DNA from: Nostoc sp. NMS7
GTDB taxonomy: Bacteria; Cyanobacteriota; Cyanobacteriia; Cyanobacteriales; Nostocaceae
NCBI RefSeq assembly: GCF_017115085.1
Contig: NZ_JABXKJ010000258.1
Span: 1 to 50,677 of the forward strand
DNA: 50,677 bases
Reading direction: 5' to 3'
Shown here: positions 42,414 through 50,384 of the stretch, one piece after another
How the letters are laid out: every line of letters begins with the position of its first letter
How positions within the stretch are numbered: position 1 is the first letter of the stretch
The notes under the pieces: generated by a model
Told to the model about the DNA's origin: nothing
Seen by the model: the letters and a program-made list of their open reading frames with translations, nothing else
Databases searched by the model: none
Position numbers and translations under genes: made by a program

Positions 42414-43382
42414 TTGAACCAAGCGACGCTGCACCAGTTAAAGGTGTTCGAGGCGGCGGCACGGCATAGTAGCTTTACTCGTGCTGCTGAGGAATTGTTT
42501 CTCACCCAACCTACCGTTTCTATGCAGATCAAGCAACTCACCAAATCGGTAGGGTTGCCATTATTTGAGCAAGTGGGAAAGCGGTTATATCTAACGGAAG
42601 CCGGACGGGAATTATTTGCTACATGTCGGCAGATTTTTGAGAATATAGCCCAGTATGAAATGAAGGTGGCAGATTTAAAAGGGTTAAAACAGGGACAATT
42701 ACGCTTGGCTGTGATTACAACAGCAAAATACTTTATTCCACGTTTGTTGGGGCCGTTTTGCGAACTTTATCCAGGGATTGATATCTCGCTGCAAGTAACG
42801 AATCACGAACAAATTTTAGAAAGGATGAGTCAGAATCTGGACGACTTATATATTATGAGTCAAATTCCAGACAATATAGATGTGACTTGTGAACCATTTT
42901 TAGAAAACCCTTTGATAGTCTTTGCACCGACTAATCATCCGTTGTGCAATGAAAAAAATATTCCGATACAACGCCTGTCTAACGAACCTTTTATTATGCG
43001 GGAACCAGGTTCAGGAACTCGTCGCGCCGTCCAAAGGCTATTTGAAGAACAAGGGGTGACGGTAAAAGTCAAGCTAGAATTGGGAAGTAACGAAGCAATT
43101 AAACAAGCGATCGCAGGTGGTTTAGGAATTTCTGTTTTATCGCGTCATACTTTACTATCAGACTCTTCAGAGTTTAGCATTTTAGATGTACAACACTTCC
43201 CCATTCAGCGAAATTGGTACATGGTATACCCATCTGGCAAGCAGCTATCCATCGTCGCTCGTGCCTATTATGAGTATCTACTAGCTGCGGCGAAGAATTT
43301 TGTACAGCAAAAAGCTGATACTGCTTCTAGTACGCTTGAACGAAGAGGCAGGGGGCAGGGAGCGGGGGGAGATGACCCCTGA
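42414..43382 (+). CDS. LysR-family regulator of carbon-assimilation type
   Basis: The 322-residue protein has a LysR winged helix-turn-helix (residues about 4-63: HQLKVFEAAARHSSFTRAAEELFLTQPTVSMQIKQL) and a substrate-binding effector domain (about 92-300). It resembles the CmpR/NdhR/RbcR group, which senses photorespiratory metabolites and controls CO2-uptake and Rubisco genes; I cannot tell which member it is. Location beside ccmO and near ndhF4 fits this role. The start is a TTG at 42414, supported by AGGAGA seven bases upstream. The last 14 or so residues (ERRGRGQGAGGDDP) are encoded by an intergenic repeat and are probably not part of the ancestral protein. Confidence 0.87.
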   Translation: MNQATLHQLKVFEAAARHSSFTRAAEELFLTQPTVSMQIKQLTKSVGLPLFEQVGKRLYLTEAGRELFATCRQIFENIAQYEMKVADLKGLKQGQLRLAVITTAKYFIPRLLGPFCELYPGIDISLQVTNHEQILERMSQNLDDLYIMSQIPDNIDVTCEPFLENPLIVFAPTNHPLCNEKNIPIQRLSNEPFIMREPGSGTRRAVQRLFEEQGVTVKVKLELGSNEAIKQAIAGGLGISVLSRHTLLSDSSEFSILDVQHFPIQRNWYMVYPSGKQLSIVARAYYEYLLAAAKNFVQQKADTASSTLERRGRGQGAGGDDP

Positions 43383-43520
43383 CTCCTGCCGTGGAGCGGA
43401 GCGGAACATGTTCTTACGTCCTCCACTTCTTACAAGTGGTTCTCGTTCAGATGGGGTCGAATCCTCATCTGAACTATCCCCCTTGCTCCCTGCTCCCTTG
43501 CCTCTTTTTCAACCAACTCC
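43347..43520. repeat. G-rich inverted repeat after the LysR gene
   Basis: GGCAGGGGGCAGGGAGC (43347-43363) is partly complementary to GCTCCCTGCTCCCTTGCC (43486-43503), so the segment can fold into a long imperfect stem. It includes the 3' end of the LysR reading frame and may serve as its terminator. Confidence 0.65.
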
Positions 43521-43634
43521 CGGTTCAAATAATTCCTAATTACGAATTACGAATTACCTAAAGGGGTTGACGGTTAGACCGGGAAGCATTGACAATTAAC
43601 CAGCAGAATCATTAGAAATGGGGGAAAACTGGCA

Positions 43635-45263
43635 GTGGTTAACCCGGAAATACCGTCTTGGCGCAAAACAGTACAAAGCGAGATTGTAGCTGTTAGTGTA
43701 TATTCTGACAGAGCATTGGTTACACGGCGAGGTGTAGTTGATTTAACAGGAATTGAACAGGAATTAGTAATTACTCCAGTGCCGATGACTCTAGAAACTG
43801 AGTCTGTGAGGGTTAGCGGTGCAGGTACGGTAGGGGTGCGCTTGGTGGGAGTTAGTAGCGATCGCATTTACACCACTGAACCTGTAGGGGAACGAGTAGC
43901 ATATTTAACAAGGCAAATTCAGCAATTAGAAGCAGAAAAACGCCATTTGCAAGCCCAAGTTGATGCTTTAGCATTACAGTCTAGTTTTATCGAAGGCTTA
44001 CGGGAAAAAACAGAGGAACCATTTTCAGTGAGTTTGTCTCGCAAAAATCTCAGCCTCAGCGAAACTTTAGATTTCCTCAACTTTCTCGGAAGCCAGTATA
44101 GTGAGTATGCGATCGCATCTGGGGAGTGCAAAACCCAGCAGCAGGAATTAGACAAACAACTGCAAGCACTCCACACTTCATTGCAAAAAATCCAAACACC
44201 CCATCCTAAAGAGAGTTTTAACTTAGTTGTCGCAGTTGAAGTTACGGGTGAAGGCGAATTTGAATTAGAGCTATCATACTTAGTGAATCGCGCTAGTTGG
44301 ACTCCGCTTTATGACTTGCGCTTTAATACTACCAGCGATATTGTGCATCTGAGCTACCTTGCAGAAATCACCCAAAGCAGTGGCGAAGATTGGATTGGTG
44401 CAAATCTCACCCTTTCTACGGCTAAACCGGGATTAGGTACACTTCCACCCAAACTTGAACCTTGGTATATTGATGCGCCACTTCCTCAAAGAGTGCGACG
44501 AAGATTTGAAGCCCAGCCACCACTGCTGCCTAGCATACCAGAACCGCCCGCTTCTACTGGCAGAGCAGATTGGGAAGAACAAGACGAAGTTACAGAGGAT
44601 AGTCTAATCCCAGCAGAAATCGTGACAGCAGAAGTATCCAAAGAAGGAAGTGTAGTTACCTTCAAATTGAATGGTGGCGGTAACATTCCTAGTGATGGCG
44701 CACCCCATAAAACTACAATTTTCAATGATGATTATCCTTGTAGCTTCGATTATGTAGCAATGCCGCGCTTGGTAAGCTTTGCTTATTTGCAAGCTAATGT
44801 GACAAATAGTCCCAACGGTGCGACTTTGTTACCAGGTAAAGCGAATATTTTCCGCGACAATGTTTTTATTGGGACAACTCAGTTAGATAATATTGCACCA
44901 GGGCAAGAGTTTAAACTGAATTTAGGAATTGACGAAGGTTTAAAAATTGAGCGCGATTTAGTTGAGCGTGTGGTAGACAAAAGATTGATTAGCAACCAGC
45001 GCCGGATTACTTATACTTATCGGTTGATAATTACTAACTTACTCGACAAAGAAGTAAATCTGAAACTAACTGAACAATTGCCGGTTAGCCGCAACGAGCA
45101 AATTAAGGTACGCCTCAGTCGCAGCAACCCACAAATTCAACTTGGTGAAATGGGGATTTTAGAATGGCAGTTAACTCTTCCACCACAGGAGCGAAGAGAG
45201 GTATATTACCAGTTTAATGTTGAACATCCGCCGGAATTAACAGTGGTTGGGTTAGATATTTAA
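43635..45263 (+). CDS. DUF4139/DUF4140 (mucoidy-inhibitor-A-like) protein
   Basis: The 542-residue protein has an N-terminal DUF4140 part (SVYSDRALVTRRGVVDLTGIEQELVITPVPMTLETESVRVSG), a coiled coil at about residues 90-200 (REKTEEPFS, QQQELDKQLQALHTSLQK), and a C-terminal DUF4139 domain (ELSYLVNRASWTPLYDLRF, SSGEDWIGANLTLSTAKP, and a final KVRLSRSNPQIQLGEMGILEWQLTLPPQERREVYYQFNVEHP). Distant homologues are called mucoidy inhibitor A, but the biochemical role is not known. The start is a GTG at 43635; the ATG at 43618 is out of frame. No signal peptide is seen. Confidence 0.85.
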   Translation: MVNPEIPSWRKTVQSEIVAVSVYSDRALVTRRGVVDLTGIEQELVITPVPMTLETESVRVSGAGTVGVRLVGVSSDRIYTTEPVGERVAYLTRQIQQLEAEKRHLQAQVDALALQSSFIEGLREKTEEPFSVSLSRKNLSLSETLDFLNFLGSQYSEYAIASGECKTQQQELDKQLQALHTSLQKIQTPHPKESFNLVVAVEVTGEGEFELELSYLVNRASWTPLYDLRFNTTSDIVHLSYLAEITQSSGEDWIGANLTLSTAKPGLGTLPPKLEPWYIDAPLPQRVRRRFEAQPPLLPSIPEPPASTGRADWEEQDEVTEDSLIPAEIVTAEVSKEGSVVTFKLNGGGNIPSDGAPHKTTIFNDDYPCSFDYVAMPRLVSFAYLQANVTNSPNGATLLPGKANIFRDNVFIGTTQLDNIAPGQEFKLNLGIDEGLKIERDLVERVVDKRLISNQRRITYTYRLIITNLLDKEVNLKLTEQLPVSRNEQIKVRLSRSNPQIQLGEMGILEWQLTLPPQERREVYYQFNVEHPPELTVVGLDI

Positions 45264-45425
45264 AGTCGAATGCGATTTTGCTTGCAAAAAACACCGAAAT
45301 CAGTAAGTCAAATGCGATTTTGAGTAAGTCGAATGCGATTTTGCTTGCGGAAAACACCGAAATGAGTAAGTCAAATGCGATTTTGTGAAAGCATTTAGGT
45401 ATTTTGAGAAAGCAATCAGGTATTT
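45264..45425. repeat. 21-base modular tandem repeat
   Basis: The 18-mer AAGTCRAATGCGATTTTG occurs at 45263, 45305, 45326 and 45368, at spacings of 42, 21 and 42 bases. Blocks A (AGTAAGTCGAATGCGATTTTG-like, 21 bases) and B (CTTGCAAAAAACACCGAAAT plus one base, 21 bases) alternate as A-B-A-A-B-A. A shorter repeat with a period of about 20 bases (GAAAGCA..AGGTATTTT twice) follows to 45425. The array starts at the stop codon of the DUF4139 gene. Confidence 0.9.
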
Positions 45426-45505
45426 TACAGCTATTTTCAGCTAAATAGACTACGCGGTGGAGGCACAGCAATGCTCATTGTGTCAACTTAAGCTAAAATC
45501 TGCTG
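45426..45505. mobile_element. Diverged MITE-like element
   Basis: It begins TA-CAGCTATTTTCA (45426-45439), like the elements at 29307 and 50607. It shares GGCACAGCAATGCTCAT and GTGTCAACTTAA with 50647-50677. A possible right end TAAAATCTGCTG (45494-45505) has three mismatches to the expected terminus and lacks a TA flank, so the copy is degraded or its limits are wrong. Confidence 0.45.
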
Positions 45506-45634
45506 ACTGTATGATGGCCTCTCCCCAAAATGGGAGAGGGGAGCAAATTGTCCAGATTTGTCCCATGAATCAGCATTAGAGGTGAAGCGATCGCTTGGCG
45601 GCAAAACTGCGAGAATTAAATATAGATCCAGATG

Positions 45635-45835
45635 CTATGGATCTTCAGGAAAAACCCATTTTGGCGGTTCTGTAATTTTTTTCCGCAGACGTTCTTGTGC
45701 CAACTCCAACATTTTCTCTAAGGGAGTCTCTTCAATAAATTTTGCAGCGGCCTCTCTAAACTCGATATTGGGGCATTTATCCCCTAAAACACAACCGTTA
45801 ACACAGGCTTCGGCACAGTTAATTTTTTGCTCCAC
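45635..45835 (-). CDS. Small Cys-rich conserved protein, function unknown
   Basis: The 66-residue protein starts VEQKINCAEACVNGCVLGDK with four cysteines in the first 22 residues (C-x3-C-x3-C-x5-C), which could bind a metal or an iron-sulfur cluster, followed by a helical charged half (AAAKFIEETPLEKMLELAQERLRKK) and a conserved-looking KWVFPEDP end. The start is a GTG at 45835, backed by AGAGGAA six bases upstream. I do not know a named family. The good start signal and non-repetitive composition support a real gene. It is probably a single gene. Confidence 0.7.
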   Translation of the reverse strand: MEQKINCAEACVNGCVLGDKCPNIEFREAAAKFIEETPLEKMLELAQERLRKKITEPPKWVFPEDP

Positions 45836-45917
45836 AGTAAATTCCTCTCTAGAAGTTATCAGTTAGAAGTTAGAAGTTGTGAATTATAATTTTAACCCCT
45901 AACTCCTCACTCGCCAT

Positions 45918-46472
45918 TTATCCAAGCGGTTGATTCTGATCACATTGACGTGAATACTGGAATTCCAACTCATTTTGCCGCTCCCTACCTTCTCTATATA
46001 CAACCGGACAAACCTTAGTGTTAGCGCTCATACAATCCATGTGTGGCGTCTTTGCACACACCACAAGTAGTCCACCCAGAACAAACAACAATCCACAAAT
46101 TGCCAGCGTATTAACCCAATAAATTTCTAGCGCACCGTGAACTACTATCTCTCGCAGTAGAGATACAATTGTTACCTCAACTGCCACTCCCACAGAGATA
46201 CTATGTTCTTGCAAGTAGATCATTAATAGTCGGAATAACTCGACTAAAATCAACACAAATAGTATTTTTGCAGTCACATGTTTATAGTCTAGTGCCTGCG
46301 TGAGGGTAATAAATATCTCCCACAATTGGATTAGCATGACGGCGAACAATCCCAAACACAAGACAATCACAATTAAGTCTTGGAAGGCTTCCATGTTGCG
46401 AACAATTGAGTGCCGATCAAGCCAGCGATCGCCAAATAAAAATCGACTCTTCAGGCGCTTTTTCATGTACAT
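45918..46472 (-). CDS. PsiE-like (phosphate-starvation-inducible E) membrane protein
   Basis: The 184-residue protein has four hydrophobic segments at about residues 30-55, 65-87, 93-113 and 120-142 (DLIVIVLCLGLFAVMLIQLW; AKILFVLILVELFRLLMIYL; VEVTIVSLLREIVVH; ICGLLFVLGGLLVV). The segment order and the ELFRLLMIYLQEHSISVGVAVEVTIVSLLREIV stretch match the PsiE family of inner-membrane proteins, whose function is unknown. The C-terminal 40 residues are polar with three cysteines, beyond the usual PsiE length. Starts at 46472 and at the next ATG two codons later are both possible. Confidence 0.8.
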   Translation of the reverse strand: MYMKKRLKSRFLFGDRWLDRHSIVRNMEAFQDLIVIVLCLGLFAVMLIQLWEIFITLTQALDYKHVTAKILFVLILVELFRLLMIYLQEHSISVGVAVEVTIVSLLREIVVHGALEIYWVNTLAICGLLFVLGGLLVVCAKTPHMDCMSANTKVCPVVYREGRERQNELEFQYSRQCDQNQPLG

Positions 46473-46555
46473 TTCATTCCAATCGGGACTAGTTCAGACA
46501 ACACCAGCGAGTCAACCCAATACTTTTATGTTATGCAATATTAAGCTTTTCTGCC

Positions 46556-47500
46556 TCAGCGAGGTTGGTGATTTAAATTTTGTGCTTGTTGCAACAATTG
46601 CTCGGCATTTTTTGCCCACTGGGGATTCCTCTGAGCATTGTATAAATCTCTAGCAAATTGTAATACTTGTACTGCATTTCCATATTGCTGTAACTGGATA
46701 AAAACTAAGCCTGCACCATAATAAGCGTTGGGATAGTTCGAGTTAGCTTCGGCTGATTTTCTAAAAGCCTCTAAGGACTCCTGTAATTTGTGTTGAATAA
46801 ACCAAATTGAACCGAGATTATAGTAAGCTTCTGGATACTTCGGATTAATTTTTACTGCCTTACGAAAGGCATCTTTTGCTTGATCTACTTTACCTTGTTG
46901 GAGATAACACATCCCCAGATGATAAGGAGGCTCTGGTGCATTTTTGCTATATTCTATGGCTTTTTTAAAAGATGTGATCGCTCGTTCACAATCTCGTTGC
47001 TGTTCTCGTACCAATCCCAAGTTATAATGGGCAAATCCTAGTTTAGGATCAAGTTCTAACGCCCGTTGCAAATAATCGTTAGCTAACTTTAAATTATTAC
47101 CTTCTAACAACGCACCACCTAAATTAGCAAAAGCTGGAGCAAATTTGGGATCGGCTTGTGTTGCTCGATAAAATGCATCCGCAGAGGGTTGTAATTTTCC
47201 CGTTTGTCGGAATGCTAGCCCTAAATTATAGTGCGCTGGTGCCAATGTCGGATCTAATTGGGCTGCTTTTTTAAAGGCGGCGATCGCATCTTGTACTTTT
47301 CCGGCTTGAATTGCCTGTAAACCTTGGTTTAACCAGTCTAGGGCAGTTTTAGCATGAGATTGTGCCAACTTTGAGTCGACAGGAGGAGATAGAGAAAGAG
47401 AGGGCGAGGAAATAGTCACAACCAACAAAGTCAAACTTACTAACCCTGCTATGCGATATTTAAAGAATAATAATCCCATTGATTTTCTAACTCGGAACAC
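46556..47500 (-). CDS. Exported tetratricopeptide-repeat protein
   Basis: The 314-residue protein has an N-terminal signal-like segment (FKYRIAGLVSLTLLVVTISSPSLSLS) and then seven or so TPR units from about residue 52, for example DAIAAFKKAAQLDPTLAPAHYNLG, DYLQRALELDPKLGFAHYNLG and DAFRKAVKINPKYPEAYYNLG. It likely acts as a protein-binding scaffold in the periplasm or membrane. The partner is unknown. The annotated start is a GTG at 47500; an ATG at 47479 (residue 8) is equally possible, since neither has a good ribosome binding site. It stands alone, 83 bases upstream of the PsiE-like gene, which runs in the same direction. Confidence 0.82.
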   Translation of the reverse strand: MFRVRKSMGLLFFKYRIAGLVSLTLLVVTISSPSLSLSPPVDSKLAQSHAKTALDWLNQGLQAIQAGKVQDAIAAFKKAAQLDPTLAPAHYNLGLAFRQTGKLQPSADAFYRATQADPKFAPAFANLGGALLEGNNLKLANDYLQRALELDPKLGFAHYNLGLVREQQRDCERAITSFKKAIEYSKNAPEPPYHLGMCYLQQGKVDQAKDAFRKAVKINPKYPEAYYNLGSIWFIQHKLQESLEAFRKSAEANSNYPNAYYGAGLVFIQLQQYGNAVQVLQFARDLYNAQRNPQWAKNAEQLLQQAQNLNHQPR

Positions 47501-47664
47501 TTTCAGTTAAATTTACTTCATAAAAAGTTTTTACAAAAATTTTTAATTTGCCATGAGAGTTTGTGATACTTAACTTTTCTTAAGCTAAATCTTACGACAG
47601 GCTACAATTTATTTAAATTTCGATTAAAGGGAGCATAATAACAAATTAAAGAAGGGGTAACTTT

Positions 47665-47716
47665 GACCCTTCGGCTTCGCTCAGGGTCAACAGTGAGCGA
47701 AGCCGAACTGTTCACT
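47665..47716. repeat. Inverted repeat with GGCTTCGCTCA / TGAGCGAAGCC arms
   Basis: GGCTTCGCTCA (about 47674-47684) and TGAGCGAAGCC (about 47693-47703) form a perfect 11-base stem inside a TGACCCTT..CGGCTTCG repeat typical of cyanobacterial genomes. It lies between the divergent TPR and EF-G-like genes. Confidence 0.75.
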
Positions 47717-47794
47717 CCAGAGAACCATTTTGTTATCCCTGATATATACAGCAGAATAATGCGGTTATAAAAGACTTACCGCAAGGGAGGTTTT

Positions 47795-49828
47795 ATGAAC
47801 GAAAAAGTAAAATTGGGTTCGCGGAATATTGCAATTGTCGGGACTTATTTAAGTGGAAAAACCACTTTACTAGAAAGTTTGTTATTTGTCATAGGGGGAA
47901 TTTCCCGCAAAGGCAATGTTAAGGACAGCAATACAGTGGGAGATAGTGCTGCTGAGTCCCGCGATCGCCAGATGAGTGTAGAAGTAAGCGCCGCTAGCAC
48001 TGAGTATAACGGCATTCGCTTCACTTTTATTGACTGTCCCGGAAGTGTAGAATTTGCCCAAGAAACGTACAATGCTTTAATCGGAGTCGATGCGGCAATC
48101 GTAGTTTGCGAACCCATACGCGAACGAGTCCTCACCCTTGCCCCTGTATTTAAATTCCTAGACGATTGGGAAATTCCCCATCTGGTCTTTGTCAACAAAA
48201 TGGATCGGGCTAATATTCACGTTTTGGAAACCTTACACGCCCTGAAAGCAGTATCTAGCCGTCCTTTGGTAGCACATCAATATCCGATTATAAACGGGGA
48301 ACAACTCACCGGCTTTATTGATATGGTCAGCGAACAGGCATATCAATATCATCCAGGCGCACCTGCTGACCCTATTCCTTTCCCGGAAAGTTTAAAAGAA
48401 GAAGAACGTACAGCACGGGCCGAAATGCTGGAAGCCCTAGCAAATTTTGACGATCATTTACTCGAAGAACTTTTAGAAGACATCGAACCACCCCAAGAGG
48501 AAATCCTCAAAGATTTAAAAATGGAATTAGGGGCAGATTTAGTAGTGCCCGTTTTCTTCGGTGTTGCAGAACAAGATTATGGTGTTAGACCTCTATTAGA
48601 AGCCTTGTTACGGGAAGCCCCCGAACCAGAAACCACAGCAGAACGTCGCTTAAAAAACTTAAAAGGTGATACACCTTTAGCGCAGGTATTAAAAACTTAC
48701 TACACTCCCCAAGGTGGCAAACTCTCTCTGGTGCGTGTTTGGCGGGGCAAATTAACTGATGGTATTGTCCTCAATGGCATTCGCACTGGTGGAATTTACC
48801 GCCTGATGGGACAACAACAGCAGTTTGTTAACCAAGTTAGTGCGGGTGAAATTGTTGCATTGAGCCGTTTAGAAGGAATCAAGACAGGCGATACAATCTC
48901 TATAGAACAGCAATCGGCAATAAAATTACCCAAAGCTGTACAGTTGGAACCTGTGTATGCTTTGGCCATTACACCAGAAAAGCGCAACGATGAAGTTAAA
49001 CTCAGCAGTGCCATCACCAAGTTGTTAGAAGAAGACTCCTCACTTGCTTGGGAACAACACGGCGATACTCACGAAGTAATTCTCTGGGGTCAAGGCGAAA
49101 TTCATTTGCAAGTCACTCTAGACAGACTGCGCCGCAAATATAACTTGCCGATGACAACCCACTTACCACAAGTGCCTTACAAAGAAACCATCCGCAAAAC
49201 AGTGGCTTCAGTTCATGGGCGCTACAAGCATCAAAGCGGTGGTCATGGACAATTTGGTGATGTTTTTCTGGAAATTAAGCCTTTACCACGCGGTACAGGC
49301 TTTAATTTTAATGAAACTATTGTCGGCGGCGTGATTCCCAAACAGTACATTCCTGGGGTGGAAATGGGCGTGCGGGAATTTCTGACACATGGGCCTTTGG
49401 GCTTTCCAATAGTGGATTTGGCGGTAACTCTGACTAATGGTTCATACCACAACGTTGATAGTTCCGAACAAGCCTTTAAGCAAGCTGCCCGATTGGCAAT
49501 GCAAACGGGGATACCCCAAGCGGAACCTACGCTGTTAGAACCAATTCTGCGCGTGGATGTTACCACACCTAGCGAATTTACTTCGAAAGTGCTGCAACTG
49601 GTGAGTGGTAGACGGGGGCAAATTTTAGGCTATGAGGGTAAAAATGATTGGCAAGGCTGGGATAATGTCTCTGCATACTTGCCACAAGCAGAGATGCAAA
49701 ACTTTATTGTAGAGCTGCGATCGCTCACTCTCGGCGTTGGTTCTTTCCATTGGGAATATGACCATCTTCAGGAGGTGCCGGAAAAGCTTGCTGAACGTGT
49801 CATTAACAGTAATGGTAATGGCAAATAA
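47795..49828 (+). CDS. Elongation factor G-like GTPase (EF-G paralogue)
   Basis: The 677-residue protein follows the five-domain EF-G layout. G1 is GTYLSGKTT (residues 16-24), G3 is DCPGS (80-84), G4 is NKMD (134-137), and the C-terminal half has the domain IV/V segments KHQSGGHGQFGDVFLEIKPL and VTTPSEFTSKVLQLVSGRRGQILGYE. It is shorter than canonical EF-G (about 690-700). The His that follows DTPG in translocating EF-G (DTPGH) is Ser84, and the switch-I Thr is also altered (RQMSVEV in place of RGITI), so GTP hydrolysis may be slow. It is probably the cyanobacterial EF-G-like paralogue rather than the main EF-G. AGGGAGG precedes the ATG. Confidence 0.9.
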   Translation: MNEKVKLGSRNIAIVGTYLSGKTTLLESLLFVIGGISRKGNVKDSNTVGDSAAESRDRQMSVEVSAASTEYNGIRFTFIDCPGSVEFAQETYNALIGVDAAIVVCEPIRERVLTLAPVFKFLDDWEIPHLVFVNKMDRANIHVLETLHALKAVSSRPLVAHQYPIINGEQLTGFIDMVSEQAYQYHPGAPADPIPFPESLKEEERTARAEMLEALANFDDHLLEELLEDIEPPQEEILKDLKMELGADLVVPVFFGVAEQDYGVRPLLEALLREAPEPETTAERRLKNLKGDTPLAQVLKTYYTPQGGKLSLVRVWRGKLTDGIVLNGIRTGGIYRLMGQQQQFVNQVSAGEIVALSRLEGIKTGDTISIEQQSAIKLPKAVQLEPVYALAITPEKRNDEVKLSSAITKLLEEDSSLAWEQHGDTHEVILWGQGEIHLQVTLDRLRRKYNLPMTTHLPQVPYKETIRKTVASVHGRYKHQSGGHGQFGDVFLEIKPLPRGTGFNFNETIVGGVIPKQYIPGVEMGVREFLTHGPLGFPIVDLAVTLTNGSYHNVDSSEQAFKQAARLAMQTGIPQAEPTLLEPILRVDVTTPSEFTSKVLQLVSGRRGQILGYEGKNDWQGWDNVSAYLPQAEMQNFIVELRSLTLGVGSFHWEYDHLQEVPEKLAERVINSNGNGK

Positions 49829-49841
49829 TTTTAGATTTTGG
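49732..49841 (+). repeat. EF-G-like gene 3' end, first copy of a 110-bp duplication
   Basis: This segment, the last 97 coding bases plus 13 bases of trailer, matches 50385-50494 with six mismatches in 110. A further 36 bases (49840-49875) match 50573-50608 exactly. Confidence 0.93.
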
Positions 49842-49859
49842 ATTAATCTAAAATAAACA

Positions 49860-49888
49860 CTAGCCCGGAACTTTAAGCTTCGGGCTAA
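49860..49888 (+). terminator. Terminator after the EF-G-like gene
   Basis: TAGCCCG (49861-49867) pairs with CGGGCTA (49881-49887), with extra pairing next to the loop. It lies between the convergent EF-G-like and hicA genes and could end both transcripts. Confidence 0.7.
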
Positions 49889-49912
49889 TAACTAAAGTCC
49901 AATAAATCGTTG

Positions 49913-50116
49913 TTAGTCTATATCTTCTTCAGTAAGACCTGCATCCTTCAGCAGTCCTTTGAGTGTTCCAATGGGTAAATCCCGATTGCCATGAACAGGA
50001 ATAGAGAGAATTACACCTTTGTTGGCATAAATATGGTGACTGCCAGTAATTCGTTTCAGGTTCCAGCCATACCGTTCAACAATTTTACATAAGGCTTTAC
50101 CAGAAACAGATTTCAT
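49913..50116 (-). CDS. hicA: HicA-type toxin (mRNA interferase)
   Basis: The 67-residue protein is a type II toxin of the HicA family, which cuts mRNA. Family marks are SGKALCKIVERYGWNLKRITGSHHIY, where the His in GSHHIY is the catalytic residue with a double-stranded-RNA-binding-like fold, then ILSIPVHGNRDLPIGTLKGLLKDAGL. Its ATG overlaps the stop codon of hicB by four bases (ATGA), so translation is coupled to the antitoxin. The pair lies between two copies of the EF-G-like gene 3' end, which suggests arrival as a small mobile cassette. Confidence 0.92.
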   Translation of the reverse strand: MKSVSGKALCKIVERYGWNLKRITGSHHIYANKGVILSIPVHGNRDLPIGTLKGLLKDAGLTEEDID

Positions 50117-50313
50117 AGAGATATTTCAATCAACTGTTTATCCGGTTCAAGTTCTTCCTGCTGGCTAGCAACTTCAAGCCAACCCTGAATCGCATCTTTA
50201 AGCATTTCTAACAAGTCTTCGTAGCTTTCTCCCCATGTGTGACACCCTGGTAGGGCTGGTACAAAAGCACACCACACATCGTCTTCTTGCCAGATAACAG
50301 CTTTGATTTTCAT
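50113..50313 (-). CDS. hicB: HicB-type antitoxin
   Basis: The 66-residue protein is a HicB antitoxin that masks HicA. It has the partial RNase-H-like fold of the family: MKIKAVIWQEDDVWCAFVPALPGCHTWGESYEDLLEMLKDAIQGWLE. It is the short form without the extra C-terminal DNA-binding domain, so autoregulation is uncertain. The frame is open further upstream to 50526, but those 71 codons read through repeat DNA and the EF-G duplicate on the opposite strand, so I start at the ATG at 50313. It is upstream of hicA, the less common order, and overlaps it by four bases. Confidence 0.92.
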   Translation of the reverse strand: MKIKAVIWQEDDVWCAFVPALPGCHTWGESYEDLLEMLKDAIQGWLEVASQQEELEPDKQLIEISL

Positions 50314-50384
50314 GATAAATCTGTTGCAGTGTCGTGTTTTACATTTTAGCGCAATTACATTTGAGAGTTGCGTAGGCTTTGTGC

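Noticed and set aside
45214..45471. 85-codon minus-strand frame with KIAFDLL repeats
   Set aside because: Produced by the 21-base modular repeat and partly antisense to the DUF4139 gene; kept as a finding about the repeat, not as a gene.
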